A stretch of DNA of 64,000 bases from Mycteria americana (GCF_035582795.1 NC_134365.1:78225635-78289634), one strand, 5' to 3'. Counted from the stretch's first letter, positions 39,301 to 54,100 are shown. Numbers and translations: made by a program. Notes: a model not told the origin generated them from the letters alone.

Positions 39301-42300
39301 TTTTCATTTGATAGTTCCTGAAATGGTTGATACTCCTGAACACAGTTCTGGAAAGTAAAAACACCCAGTTCTCTTGGAGAATTTGAGGGTTTTTTTTAAA
39401 AGGAAATATGAAGCATTCAAAGTTCTGATTTATGAGTGTTGAATAGAGGAACAGATGAAGGTTTGAGGACATAAATTGAAAGATGATCACTGAAAAGCTG
39501 CGTGTGTCTTCCCTCACTGAAGCGTTGCAGTCTGATTTTTAATGACCTGAAATGTTTTCTTCCTCCTCTTAAGGTTATTCCAAAAAAATACTCAAAACAC
39601 CCTGGGCCTTCCAAAGCATCTTAAAAGTGTTGATGGCCAATGACAAGTAAAACTGAAAGTGAGCTGACTTAGTAATTTGCCAGACATCTCTGAAACCCCT
39701 GAGTCACTAGCAGGGTGCCCGAATCAGACGTATCGCTTGAGGCTGAAATTCATCTGGCTGATTGTTGCCAAATTTTCCTGTAGGCTAATGTGTGGCAACC
39801 ATTACATAACTGATACACCTGAAGGCAAATTAATTTGCATGGTTCACAAAAAAACCCCCTGGTTTTGTTATGTATACAGTTTGAACTGCCTTCAATTTTT
39901 TTCAAGACCTCAGTGAATCACTATGCCAAACTGAATAGGGCTATCATGTAACGAACTCAGACTTCTTGTTCCACTTGAGACTGTGCTCATTTTCACATAT
40001 TTTCAGCTAACTGGAGTGACCAAATAGCTTTAATTACATTCCTGTCATAGAGGAAGATGACTTGAGATATTTAGATGTGGAGAGGCCAAGAGGAACTATT
40101 GCTAGAGGCAAGACAGTATTTTTTGCCTGCTTCTTTAAGGTCTGGGGCAGGCACGTTGCTTTGGAAAGGAGATTATTGCTATGTGTAATTTAACGGCACA
40201 GATACTGTAAGTGGGTTTCATCTCACCTAACTTTAGACATCAAATTGGTTAGATGTCTTCATTTCCAGAGAGTCACCCCAGGCTCCTTTATCGTCAACAG
40301 AAAGCAACAGGCACCTCTGCAGACCTACTCTCCTTCTCCTGGGACAGCTGTCAAGTTGGGTGAGTGATGCTGCGGGGACTCCTCTTTGTCCTTACTGGCT
40401 CCAAAAGAAACCGACGGGTAATCGGTTAAGATGCAGGTGCCTAAAAGTGCCATGCCTAACTTCAGGAATGAGTAGTCCCACTCCCTCCCAAAAACTGAAT
40501 AATAAAAATGTGTAAAGCTAGGATGGATTTCTGTTACCATCATGTTCAGTCTCATACTGCCACATGCAAATATATAACCCTCTATGTAAATATATCCAAC
40601 TCTGTGCTATTTACTATCCAGTACCACAAAGTGGAAGTTGTTCTGTAGCCTCCATGTTCTGGTTAGAAACCTTCTTCCCTCATGTTTATTCATAAGCAGA
40701 TTTGATTCATGTGTCTGAGACCTATAACATACTAAAAGCTTTTGGTGGAAAAACCAAGGCCTGTAGGTATTCCCTCACATGCAGCTACCTCTGGAAAGAA
40801 AAGCAGCTTCTTACCCTACTTGTGCATGTGCAGTCCCAAAGATATATTTTTCCCCTCTCTCACGAACTTCCATTGGCTGAGTGGCAGGAAAGGTGCATCC
40901 CTGAGGCTCGTGACTGTGGCACCCCAAGAGACGCTGCTTGCTCCTGTGGATGGGGTAATGGGTGGGCACTCTTTGGAGCAGGGCTTGATACTCAGGTTTT
41001 TTTGCACAGTGAAATCTCTTGGTACTGCTGTAAAAGCTTTTAAAAAAATCCGTTAACCTTTGAATATTTCTACATCAGTGGTAAGGACTGAATTATCTGA
41101 ATGTCTCTGATTTCAGCTCATCCCAATTTCCCAAAAGCTGACGTTACCAGCTTTCAAAATCTGTTCCCACAAAGGGGCTATGACATACCTAAGATACTCA
41201 AGTAGTCACGTTTACTCAGCTCTTTTACAGCAGTGTCAACCCAGACATCTAAGATCCAAGACAGCACAATGAAAAGTACAAGAGGCTTTACAAGAGCGTG
41301 CCCTTCTATGTAAAATTCAGGTACATGATAGGAGAAAAAGGCCTCCTTTCATGCTGGCTGACAATTTGAATTTAACAGATCCGCTACAAATTGAAAGCCG
41401 GGTTTAAAAAGCAAGCAGTAAAACTTGCCATGTGATTTATGACGCGTGCTAGGACACTGCCATTCCCTGCTTATGCAATCTCCTAACGCACCCAAAAACT
41501 TCACTAGGGATATTTTAAAAACAAAACCACCAAAACTTTGGTATAACAGTACTGCCTGATTCAGAAAGAATAACACTTCTAGAGTGTATTCTTTTATTAA
41601 GTCTAGTAACTTTTAATTTTTTGGAATTCCTTTGCCATACAATGACCAATAATTTATTTATAAATGAAGGACATAATTTAAAAGTACGTTTATGCAAGCT
41701 ATACTCAGTGTAGAGTATGTTTACTCATGTGGATGATCAGTTCTAAGTGTTGTAACAGGTCTTTGCAACTTGCAGCTGAGGTTAAATGCAGCTTTATTAT
41801 ACAGGATGATGTATGTGGTTTGTACCTTGACGTTAATTGAGCTGTACAGAAAAGTTAGTAAGTGAAGGAGAAATGTGGCCATATGTAATGAATTATGTGG
41901 GTATAAGTATAGTGATGTGAGTGCACATGCACGTGGATATGTATATATGTGTATATGTGTACATAGCATCTATTATTTATTTATCTGGCCCACAGTTTCT
42001 GTATATAATCTTCCACGTTTTATACATAACTGTAGCTTAGTTTCTTTGCAAGATTCAGGAATGAACTACTCAGCTAAACAGAAGTAGACTAACCTGCGTC
42101 AGGTGAATATCCTGCCCCTTTTATTATCTCTTTTTGCCCTAGCACTCTCTGCCACCTTGGCATCAGCAAAATTCAATCTATTAAAATTGCTGCCCAGCAT
42201 GTCCTGAAGTCCAACAGAGGATAAAAACAAACACATTCATGGAAATTGAACTGTTGAAACATGCTGAAAGAGGGGAAACGGGTTAGCCAAACATTACATT

Positions 42301-44799
42301 TGAGTGTTTTGGTACCATTTGCACAGCTTCAAGGTGCTGACTTCTTTCAAGGCCCATGGAAGTCAATAAAACCAAAAGCGACTGAGATTTCAGGGGATTT
42401 ATGTTAGAAGCAGGAGAATAATTTTTTCTAGATTCCATTTGAAAGCAGGTGGCAAAGCTGGTTTCCAAAGCAGATCAGATTAATATATTGCTTGAACCAG
42501 ATCCCAGCTGGATCACCTACAATTCCTAATAACACTGTGAAATACTCCAGGGTCTTCATTCCCCTGGTAGCAAGGTGGGTGCTGCAGGGGCAGAGGGGGC
42601 AGAACAGTGGCCCCGAAGAGGAAGGTGGCCGGTTTGCGTGCCCGTATCCAACAACCACCCAGCAGCAAGGTAGGTGGTGAGCCCGTCTGGATGCTGGAAC
42701 TGCTCCTCAGCCCCCCTCTAGCCTGTGCATTTCATTTGACTTACTAAATTACTGCCCTTTCTTTCTCCCGTTTCCATTCTTCTCTCCTGCGCATTAAAAA
42801 CCTTCTATAATCACTGCTGCTTCCTCCAGGAGAGCTGAAACAAGATGCGTGTGCTGCTTCCCTTAGCCTCGCCAGAGGCTGAACTTGCTCCAACTGCAGA
42901 ACAGGCTATTTAGGAGGGAGGAATCTGTTTCAGCACTTGAATTTTGATCCCCAAACCTGTGGTTTAGCCCAGAGTTGTATATTCACTCCCAGTTAAATCA
43001 GCTTTTTTATTTACCTCCACACAATACAGGAAATTCTTTCATTTCTGGAAATAAAATGCATATTAATGGCATGTGGAAAAAATAGTATTTCTTGAAATAG
43101 TTATTTCTTTTACGGAAAAGCCTTATTTTCTACTTTCACTTTTCAGTATTAAGAGGGCTAGTCTTCTGAGTCAGAGCTCAAGAAAAAATATGTAGTAATT
43201 ACTGTGTTGAGAGCTAGATTTCATTGTAGGATGAAACAGTGATTGTGTTTCCTGTAACTGTTCTTTCTGTGTATGATTTTTTTTTTCCTCAACTGAATTT
43301 GTGTGGCTTTTCTAGCAGTATGAAATCTAAAACTATTTCTTTTAAAATAAATTTCTGAAGATCCTTCAAAAAAGAGCACGGAACAGCTTTTTAACATTAA
43401 CAAAGTTATCAACAATAGTAAAAAAAAACAGGAGTAAAGCTGTTGCAATTTAATCTGGTTACTGTTTGACTTCCTGTTGTAGATCCAGTGTATGTTTCTT
43501 TGCACATAACCATCCAAGCAATAAATAATTTTTCACTTTGATTACCTGTAGTCAGGGGCAGAATGGTAGCACCCGCACTGGAAACAGCACTACATGCTGG
43601 AAGAGATGTTAGAAGACAATTTTATGCAGAACTGCCTCTTCCCTCTTTCCTCCCTGCCTTTCCCATGTAAAAAGCCATAGGAAAAGTTGAGGTGTGTTGA
43701 GATGTGGAAAGAGAAGAGGCCAAGGACCCTGGCCAATTTTAGCAGAGTGCAAGAGGCAAGAAAACAATTTCTCTTTTGTGGTTATCTGAGCTGTATTGCC
43801 AGCTTTACAAAGAAAGATGCTTTGACGCCAGTGGTGGAACTGTGACTGGTTTTTTATTTTTAAATTGTCTCACAGCTGCATCTAGATATTGGTCTGCTGG
43901 GGTGTAAAATGTCCTTTGGCTGCAGTAGGATCTTTGTGCATGGATCAATGACAGTGTATGACCCCTGCTGAGTAGCATTTCTGGCGTTGCAGAGAAAGAA
44001 AAACAGTGCTTGCTTGGCGTCATCGGGCTGAGGTATTCCACTTGGCATGGCTTGGTTTGAATGATAATTTATGAAGCATGGAAATTTTTGTTTTGAACAA
44101 TTATGACTGCCAGCTGGTGGGTTATTCTCTGTTTGTTCTACGTTATTCTTCATTATTTACTCATTTGTTTGCACGTGTGTGCACGTTTTGTATTGCGGAT
44201 CTATTGTATGCTCATTTTTTCATGACTGACATTTAGGCTTCTTGCAGTTGGCCAGTGATGACTGCAGTTTTCAGGTGTGCACCTTAATATTAGATGAGAG
44301 GCAGAAAGACTGTAATAATTCAGAATGCATAATTCAACAACAGCTATCACATGCACGCACTGTAACAGAGAATCCTGCTGTGCTGTGTCAATGTTCTTGT
44401 GTCCACTATAATCTTACAGCACTTCCAAATAAAAACTTGGAAGCCAGTTACTTACACACAAAAATAATCTTCACCTCTTCAGCTCTGCTACCACCACTGG
44501 CTTTCTGTGCCTGCAGAACGTGAGAGACGAAGATTTAGCAGGTGGTCCCGAGATGAGACTTTGCCCAGAGATTTCCATTCTTTGGTGTGATTATGCAATC
44601 ACCGTGCAGTCCCACTGGCATCAGCAGCCATTATGCACCAGCTGCATAATCAAGCGTTTATTGGAAGAGGTGGGGAGGAAGAAGGCCACATGTTTGTCCC
44701 CTGTGTTCCCTAATGGTAGAGGATGAAACAATTGGAAAAAGCATTGTGTGATTTTTGATGTGCAGCTGTTGGCTCGTGTTTTCTGACTGCTCTGTAAGT

Positions 44800-45566
44800 C
44801 CAACAAGAATGCAATGCTAGGAAAATGCGATGCTTGGGTCGTAATAACCCCATGCAATGCTACAGGCTTGGGGAAGAGTGGCTGGAAAGCTGCCCAGTGG
44901 AAAAGGACCTGGGGGTGTTGATCGACAGCCGGCTGAATATGAGCCAGCAGTAGCCACAAAGACCAATAGCATCCTGGCTTGTATCAGAAATAGTGCAGCC
45001 AGCAGGACTAGGGAAGTGGTCGTCCCCCTCGGCACTGGTGAGGCTGCACCTTGAATACTGTGTTCAGTTTTGGGCCCCTCACTACAAGAGGGACATTGAG
45101 GTGCTGGAGTGCATCCAAAGAAGGGCAACGAAGCTGGTGAAGTGTCTAGAGCAGAAGTCTTATGAGGAGCGGCTGAGGGAACTGGGGTTGTTTAGCCTGG
45201 AGAAAAGGAGGCTGAGGGGAGACCTTATTGCTCTCTACAACTACCTGAAAGGAGGTTGTAGAGAGGTGGGGGTCGGTCTCTTCTCCCAAGTAACAAGTGA
45301 TAAGACGAGAGGAAATGGCCTCAAGTTGCACCAGGGAAGGTTTAGGTGGGATATTAGGAAAAATGTTTTCACTGAAAGGGTTGTCAAGCATTGGAACAGG
45401 CTGCCTAGGAAAGTGGTTGAGTCACCATCCCTGGAGGTATTTAACAGATGAGTATACGTGGTGCTTAGGGACATGGTTTAGTGGTGGACTTGGCAGTGTT
45501 AGGTTTGCGGTTGGACATGATGATCTTAAGGGCCTTTTCCAACCTAAATGATTCTATGATTCTATG
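44800..45566 (+). mobile_element. CR1 LINE, 5'-truncated 3' end (copy A)
   Basis: The end of ORF2 is readable at about 45040-45451 ([59 protein letters not shown]). It is followed by the CR1 3' tail: GATGATCTTAAGGGCCTTTTCCAACCTAAATG and two ATTCTATG units ending at 45566. The frame from 44993 to 45451 is still open, but the element lacks the reverse transcriptase core and is dead. An internal deletion near 44950-44960 removes part of the segment that copy B keeps. It lies antisense to SHISAL1. Its last 160 bp and the DNA beyond it are nearly identical to the inverted copy at 58468-58886. Confidence 0.95.
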
Positions 45567-45825
45567 TTTTTAAAATGTCAAAATATCTTTCTGGCTTGCA
45601 TCTATAATATGTCTTCTCAGCCCTTTTTCTTCTCACAGCACTTCCGTTTTGATCAATGTTCTGCTAAAATACAGTTCCCTCAAAGTTTCTCTGAATGTCT
45701 GTGAAAGAGAAACATGGTTGAGTGTGTGTTCAGTTTCATTCATGTAAGTTCAGGTTCCCATAGATGTGGGTTGCCCACCTATTACTTTGATATAATTTTT
45801 CTCCAAGACTGCCTTCCTAATGACA
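45407..45825 (+). repeat. Inverted repeat arm A (CR1 3' end plus non-CR1 flank)
   Basis: This segment is the reverse complement of 58468-58886 with three substitutions in 419 bp and no indels (my base-by-base reading). The first 160 bp are CR1 tail. The remaining 259 bp (45567-45825) lie beyond the CR1 terminus and match no repeat I know. Similarity stops abruptly after TAATGACA at 45825. The shared flank shows that the two CR1 copies are linked by duplication or conversion, not just by family membership. Confidence 0.93.
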
Positions 45826-47639
45826 GACTTTCCAAAAGTCAGGTAAGCTCTGCAGCTCTTTCTGAATGCTTTCCCATCTGACATTACATTTTTTTCTGCT
45901 ACAGGCCCTAGTGAAGGTGACATTTCCCTATAGCATGCACCACTGCTAGTGAGATAACAGCTCCCCACTTCTAATTGGCATCTCCTCTTTATATACTCAA
46001 GAATTTTGTTAGCTTTCTTAGCCATCATACTTTATAGGAAACTGATGGTGGGTAGCTACCTACTGTATTACTGGATATTTCAAATGGTTCCAGGATACTC
46101 TGTATCAGCAATGCCTACAACAGAACAGTAGAGAGTGAGTTGTGCTGTTACCTGAACCTTATGTCCCTGTTTCTACTACATAATGTAAAATGTGCAATCT
46201 TAGTGTTGCGAGGCAGGAACTTTGTTGCCCAGGTAGGTGTGCTAAGTTTCAGATACCAAAGCAGAGTGTGGTAAAATCAGTCTTTAAGAGCTAGATTACA
46301 GCCTGTTGTATATTTGTTCTTTGTAATGCATTTGCAAATTTTTATAGAGCTATGGGAGAGACATACGTAGAAACTGCATGCAGTACCAAAAGGTTGTGAA
46401 TCCTTTAATGACCCCTTCATCTTCTCTTAGACAGTCTACCAGAACCTTGCCAAAGCACTAGATTACACGCTGCACTGTGTGAGCACATGTACTCATGTGC
46501 TTCCATGTGGTCTCCTCATAGTATGTCAGGTAACGTGCAAAACCCAACTAGAAGAATCAGTGTTCATGTATGTTTGTGCATAGAGCAGGCTGAACCTGGG
46601 ACTGTCGGAGCCCAAACCTACAGACTTCTACATGCCTCCACAGTCCCAGGATTACTGCCTCCTAGATATGAAGGTACGATCCTCTGGAAACTGCAATACG
46701 AGACTGGGGGTGGGGGGCAATTTCTTGCTCTTACAGTATTACAAAATTTACTAAATTTTACACAAATTACAATAATAGAAGTATTGTCAAATACTTTCAG
46801 TCTGGCCCTCAGTAATCAGATGAGCTTTTCTGTCTCATCTGTCAAACGGAAGTAACAAAACTTGACTAGCTCACATAAGCGCTGTGTGGATAAATACACC
46901 AGAGCCTATTAAGTACTCATTTACTTCTATAGTATATCAGAGCAGCACTAACTCCAGCTATAGCCAGTGGTCATGAGAGCCACCCTTAAGAAAGATAGGG
47001 AAATGCTAGCCAACCCCCTAGCTAATTTTTAACAATTCTGGGTTTTAAACATTCTAGACCATGTTTGCACTAATCTAAATAGAGTAAAGGAAAAAAGCAA
47101 ATGAGGCAGAGAGTGCCCTCACAGGTGAAATTTATTTGTGCAACAAACACTGGAAGATTAGGACCTAAAATGGGAAGATGTGGATTACTCTTGTCACTAT
47201 CCTAATGCTTAACAAGCTCTTTTTTCTGTTATCTCACTTGTCTCTAAATCCTCCAAAACCTGCCTCTTACAGCCAGCATCATCTTGCTTAAGTTAAGTAT
47301 GGTTGTTGGACTGCTTCAGGTATTTTTATTTTTGCTTTATGTATTCCCAGGGAAAAGACAGGAAGAGTCAACCTGAGCAAGAGTTGGCAAATGCCAAACC
47401 AAGTTCACTTTTTTTCAATAGCAACATGATTAGGTTGTATTTTTAACACATCCACAAAAATGCATCCACATTTTTCTCTTCTTTTAGTTGTTCATGCAAA
47501 CAGTGGGTCTCTTTTTAATTGGGATGCCATTTTTTGTTGTGAGCTCTGAGAGGCTTCAGTGAATAGTAAAAAAATAAAAAGTCAACTCCTAGCCCCTCCT
47601 GTAATTTTCTTTAAAATGTCTTAAAATGCAAATTCAGCA

Positions 47640-48100
47640 GGCATGTTTCTAGTTGATTTCAGTCGTTAACTTCAGCAGCATAAGAGAAGTTTGGTATGTT
47701 TTTGGTAATCCAAAAGGGTGAACTCTGGCTGCTTTCCAATCACAATTTCTTTAGAACTTTTTAGGTGAAACTGTGCTGGAGATGAGCTGTTAGCCTAAGA
47801 ATGATAAAAGGTGCTGGGTTCAGCAGCTCCCTATGACTCATCGCTTTTCAGAGATGAGAAGTTGGGAATGCAATAGAAAATAACTTGCCTCCCTCGTCTG
47901 CGTGACTGATTAAAATCTGTACCACTAATCAACGTAGAATATAGTTAATGACTGTTTAATTAATTTACTGTAATTTTTGATGAAGCTCACTGCAATTACT
48001 TTTCCACATGCTAGTAATGATTTTCAACAGAAAGAAGGCAGCCTGTGTAGCGTGTCAGCTCTCAGAGCAGCATCACTTTAATGACTGCAAGGAATCGGTC
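47640..48100. promoter_or_regulatory. Candidate intronic regulatory element with AP-1 and homeodomain-type motifs
   Basis: A repeat-free stretch with a perfect AP-1 site TGACTCA (47834-47840) and a cluster of TAAT cores at about 47920-48030 (TTTAATTAATTTACTG, GCAATTACTTTT, AGTAATGATTTTC). It has no open frame. It looks like a neural or developmental enhancer, but no conservation or chromatin evidence is available. Confidence 0.2.
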
Positions 48101-51100
48101 TAATACGGAATTCAGCTCAGAGATATGATTAGCTAGTAAATACACACAATTCCCATAACTACGAAGGCTTCTTTGTGCATAAACTACTCAACTATGTAGT
48201 AGAGCACCAGTCCTTCAGAAAGAAAAATTGTAGCTGGGCCTTGCCCCCTTTTGGATTTGAGCCCAACAGTCATTGTTCTGCCAGGTGATGGCATGAACTG
48301 CTGTGCAAACACCTTTTCACCGCTGCTTTTAACACCTATGGTAAACGGTTATGTCTCCACAATTGTTCCACCTTTGAGATTCTTTGGAGCCTAAGTAAAG
48401 GTTACCAATACGTACGAGCACCAGGAAACAGATTACCCTGTTGGAAAGTAAAGTGAGGTAGCTTATTTATTTCACACATAACCACTTTTTACAGTCATTT
48501 TTACCCTCCAGTATTTTATGATGGGTGCCCAGTTTCCACCATTTATTCCTGTGATGCTGCTCTGTGGAGGCTACATAGTGTTGTGCTGATTAAACTAATT
48601 TCTCTGATGTTTAAAGTAATGTGTCTCACTTGTTCTGTTTTGGGATCACGTTATCACCTGACATGGGACTAACAGTAGCAGCATTTCTAATTGTCTTCCA
48701 GTGACATTTGTCATATTCCTGCCGTTTAATGTCTTAAACTGGTTTTCTCTCTAGCATTTCTGATTTCCAAGAAACTTTTTATAGTGGATTTCAAAGCCTT
48801 TTCAGAGGCATGTTTTTTCTGCAGTGAATAGATTTTCGTCACAATTATGGTTGTAGATATCTGTGTATATGTATTTATGACAGTGTTGATCATGTAACTT
48901 CTCCAAAACCTTTTAAGTTCTTGGAAATTGTTTGCTGATTGACATGAGCTTTCTCTCATGACTTAATGAACAGTAAAATGATTCTAATGTTTCTGAAATT
49001 TCAATGCTTTTTGATCTATTTTCCTTTTGAGACTTATATATCAGCCATATATCTGATACATTCCTAATGATGAACAAACTGACTGTCTAATTGCTGGCCT
49101 TTTCTTGAACTGTGCAGTGAAACATCATTATATACAAACATGTTTTATCACTTTTCTGATGAAATGCCTAATTGCTTGCTGCGGTTGTCTTCGTCATGAT
49201 CTAATCAGGGAACAGTGACAATAAAAGTAATGATGTGGTAGATCCTTGACCTCAGCTCTCACTGCAAATAATTGCCTGACATTGTTACCATTTACGGTCA
49301 TGCATTCAGCATTATCACATAAGCTTTTGATGATTTCATTATTGTCTGGTATTGCATAGTATGCCATCATTTCACATAGAAATTTTAGCATACTTTAAAA
49401 GATCTTCTGTAACCCCATAAAAGGATTATTTATTACATATGGCTTTTTGTTTAATAATAACTCTGAGAATAATAAATTGGTCTGTACACAATCTTTAGCT
49501 CTACTACCTGCTTGTTCCTCCTTGAGTTAGGGAGTTATCCGTTTCTTGACATCCAAAATATACGTTTGGAGTTTATTTTCCAAGACACTGAAAGCAATGG
49601 GATTTTACTTCAGAGATTTTTTTCTTCTTCTTCAATTCTCACTTCTGTTAAAAGCACCGAGTGTACACAGATAGTTGTTTTGCAGGTGTTTTTAGTAGTT
49701 CTCGGGGCCATAGCCTACTTAAGATGGACCGTATTCTGTGCATAATTTTCTTTCTTTTTTTTTTTCCTTTTTTTGAAAAGTGCTTTCTTTCAGTTCAGAA
49801 CTCTGAGTTACGCTAAGTCTCCTACTTAGAAATCATGTTGCAACTTTGCATAAACAAAGGAAGGCTTGCCTGTTTAGATCATTAACTCCAGCTCCTTAAC
49901 ACCTCCCCTTTTATTTCTTCCACCCCTTGCAATATCTTTGGCTGATGCTGTTTATTCTCCCTGTCGTTTGCTTGTCCATCTGCCTTATTTAGTCTCTAGA
50001 AAACTAAAAGCAATTAGTTGAATTTTATCAATGTAATAAAAGTTTTGCTTCCTGCCAGTTAAAGCTTAATAACAGCTGAGACTGCATAAATTCAATACAA
50101 GGTATGGGAGCTACTCACTGCTTCATACCTTTGCCTTTGCTACTCTAGATCCAGCTACTCTTAAAAGCATGTCAGAGACAACTAGGCTGATTTTCAGTTA
50201 CATTTGTATTCACAGATCTAAATCAGGAGTGATTGTGAGTGCCTGACTTTTAAATGCATCTTTTTAAATGCAGACGTTAAAGTGAAATCAGCCAGCCTGG
50301 ACACCTTTGATGTGCTATTGAGAGAAATGGCCAGATTGCTTGAATGTAGGTAGGTATGAAGCTCAGCTGTTGCGCTCAGCTGTACTTGCAGAGTGGCTGG
50401 GGCTGTTTTAAAGTTTCTCTGTGATACTTCAGAATCTAAGTGAGGAGCTTTAGAATAACCTTGCTGTTTCATTTTTCAGTGCATATACAAAATGTGTAAA
50501 ACATGCATGTGTTCTTACAATTACTATTGAGCATCTGGCACCTAAGAAGATGTAAAGGGTAGGAGTTTTGTAACTACTAAATTAACTACAGAGTCTTTTA
50601 AAATTAAGTGGTTTCTATTGTGACAGAGAAGATGGAATTGGTTGATAAAACTTGGGATCTCACATTCATTCCTGTGTGTGACACTGTAGTGTTGTGACAT
50701 TACGCAGTGCAATTGTGGGCTTAATTGGAGTCTTCTGATTTCACACAATTTTTACGCTGCTATCTGCTACTTCAGTAGTGTTATTCCACATTTGTTATAA
50801 TGTAGATGAGGTAATGATCTTGCTGCAAAAAATTCTACTCAAAATAGATGAGAAAAATTAAATATGGAAGATGTTCAGAACTGGTTTCCAGTATTTTTAC
50901 TAGCTTTCATTTCTCAGTGTGCAGAGTTCTTTTTGCAATAGTTTTCAGATTAGCTTTTAACTACTCACTCTTGTTCTAATTGCTATTTTCTGACAATTCA
51001 TTACCACATTTAAGTTAAATCACTTCAACTGTACAGTCCATTTAAAAGAAAGACTTTCCTGAAGCTGATGAATGTGACAGTCCCAATTTGATGGAAAGGC

Positions 51101-54100
51101 TGAGAAACAGCTAAAATAGGGAATATCAGTCAGTCCATATCCAATGAATCTGCAGTTAACAAGAATGTAGAGAAATAAATGTTGCAATATGGGGTCTATA
51201 ATTTACAGAGCAAAAGAAAAGGAGAATAAGGTATGAAATGAACAATATGTATTACATCTATATCTCAACAAAAGATGCATTGTCTATCAATATACACAAA
51301 GATTGCCTATATTCAGATTCAGGTGGACAGAAACCTTGCATATTGGCTTAACTTCACATGCTAATAGTGAATTTCTGAATACAAGGAAGAAAGAAAGCAC
51401 TCAGTAACTTATGTATCTTGAATTATTTAAATGCAAATGATAAAAATCAAAACTAAATCTTCCCATTTATTTGCATGATTATAGTACTGAGGCAAGTAAA
51501 CAACACTGGGAGCATTGCAGATTTTGAGGTGTTTAGTTCCAAGCCCACTGTCTGTTTGTGCTGTTCTTCTCCTGCCCTGACATCAAATAGGAGGCCAGGC
51601 AATGCAAAATGGGTTTTAGCATCTGGCTCTTCTAGGAGCAGAAAGTGATTTCCTTAGCTGTGCTTTTGTTTTTAAGCAATTTCTGTTTTTACAGTTATGC
51701 AGTTCCTAGCAAACAGACAAGAATATTTAGAAGAAAATATATTCAACAATATCTGTTATTCTAACCCAATATATTTTGAAGGGAATGGAGGCACACATAT
51801 AATGGTAGATTGTTGCCCGACACACTTAACATCTGTTACCAGACAGATTCTCCAGATGATGTTAATTCCCAGACAGTTTTTTCATAAAAGCGCTATATGA
51901 GTATTCAATTTTATTTCTTTCCATCTTTATAAAAAAACTGTTGGTGCTCTGGTTTGTCATATTTAGTCTGAGTATAATATAAAAATCTAGGTAGGGGCTG
52001 TAAATAAAAACTATGCTTTGCCTATGATGCAAAATTTTGCATCTTTAAAATAGTATAATTGTTTGTTTAATACAGAATAATTTCTGTTTAATGTAGTGAT
52101 TTTGCAAATGTAAATTTGAGATCTTTCTTATTTTCAAAACACTTAAAATGGAAGGAGCTAGATTTTGTTCACTTTGTTACTGTAAATATCTTGTATCAAG
52201 AGCAGCGTCTGCACAAAACCCTCCTGCCACCCCAGCGCCTAATGGTTTTGGTGGACTATGCCCACGTTCACGCTGCACAGCTGACCCACTTCCATGCCAA
52301 TGTCCCAAGCTAGGTAACACCGGCAAGACTGCATGCGCAGTGCTTAGAAATTATTGAGGCAGAGGACCAACTGAATGTGGATATTTCTCTCCAGTGATAG
52401 TCTGTATCCTGTTTCAAAATTTGGTATCAAAGGGAATTCTTTCACATAGCCTCTTTAGCCGTCAGCAAAGTATTTATTACCTGTGTTTTTTGCACAGTTG
52501 CTGTGGACATGCTCAGTTACCTGCTGGCTTCTAAACTCTGCCAATATTTTTTAATGCTTTTTTCTCTCATTGTTTATAAGTGCTTTGGTAGTCATTTGAA
52601 GAGGTTCCAAGTAGCAGGTGAATAGCAGCAGGCTAAAAACTATTCTATTTGTTGTCTGAAAGACAACGTGACTCAGAGGAATTCACAGCAAAAGCAGATT
52701 GCAACATGTAATAAGGGGAAGTAAAATAGACTTGCCTTTGTCTAACCCATTCCAACTGCATGAAGGAAATAAGCACAGGCTTACCCTGCTGGGCTGATAC
52801 TTTCCTGATTCTGGACAACCAGCAGATTTCCGAAACCGTGAGTCATGTAGCATAACATATATGATCACATACAGAGCAGACATTGCCTCTGCCTGCTGTT
52901 GTGCAGAAAGGCAGGGAACAGCGAGGCAAAAGTTAGACTTCAAGACAGTATTCCCTGTGATTTGCATCCTTGATGGAGGTGGGGAGGAGTTTAACATCAC
53001 CAGAGCAAGGCAGAGAGATCACATTCATCTGTTCCCCTCTCACATCTGGAACACAGCACAGCCACGGAGAATCTGGAGAAACTCTGCCAGGCTGCCCTGG
53101 CCCACACTTCCTCTTATGTGATCTTCCTTGCTAGTCTGACCTTTTTTAGTCATTATTAATTAACAATATTCCCATGGTTGTGAGAATAAGTTTTTTCAGT
53201 AGTCAGGATTTTGATTCCTCAACGTACAATATTTCATCTTATCAACTCCCTGGCTTGTACTTTGTTGAGCAGTAGTAACAATTTGCCTGCTGCTTGTTGC
53301 TGTTTGATCTCCATCTGTTAAAAGCTTGCTCAGTCTAACCAGATTGCAGATTCTTACATGGACCAGTGAGCGTGGAAGGGCCCAGCTCATGCACCTCAGC
53401 CATGACCTGGAGGAACCACTGTGAGGCAAGCCACAACTGTTTAAGCTCATTCACTTGCAGTCTGTGACGGCGTTTGGGTTGCAGAAGGTATATCCACCAG
53501 GACCTTCAGACCACACAGGCATTTGGACAGCCCTCAGATGGTTTCCATACTAAAGAAGAAATCAACATTAGTTGGGCCACAAAATCCATACACTACATGA
53601 TGAAGCAACATTATTCCAAATTGGGCTCGATGTTTCTGAGATTAATGATTTTCCTCTCTGTCCTTGCACAACACTGCAAGCCCTCTGCAGAGCAGCCAGC
53701 AGAATGTATAATAGATTCCAGACTTCTTTAGTTATAATAATATTATGGCTATACATGGTCCTCTTTGTCTCAAGTAAATAATAAAGTGATCTGCTACGAC
53801 AAAATGTTTAAACATCTTGGGCATGGTTCTACCCACCATATACTATGACTTGCTTGATTTTTCTCTCTGACATATCTGTTTCAGTCATTGGTTTCATTGC
53901 CAATTCATAGCATTTAAACTAGAACAAGAAAAGAAATGAGAAAATAAAAAGCATTTACATAATTTTTTTAATCCAGGAAGATCCCAAACTGCTTTACGAA
54001 CTATAGGTTAATCCTGCCATCTTTTTTGGGATAGTTTCTTAAACTGTCGGTTCTCTGCAATAAGGATACCTGAAGTCTTCGGTGTTGCTGAGATTCTTGA

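Noticed and set aside
44993..45451. 152-codon open frame as a host gene
   Set aside because: It is the C-terminal part of CR1 ORF2 in a 5'-truncated LINE.
45567..45825. CR1 3' transduction as the origin of the shared flank
   Set aside because: Transduction would give equal divergence over the CR1 body and flank, but the upstream CR1 is clearly more diverged than the tail plus flank. Kept only as a minor alternative.
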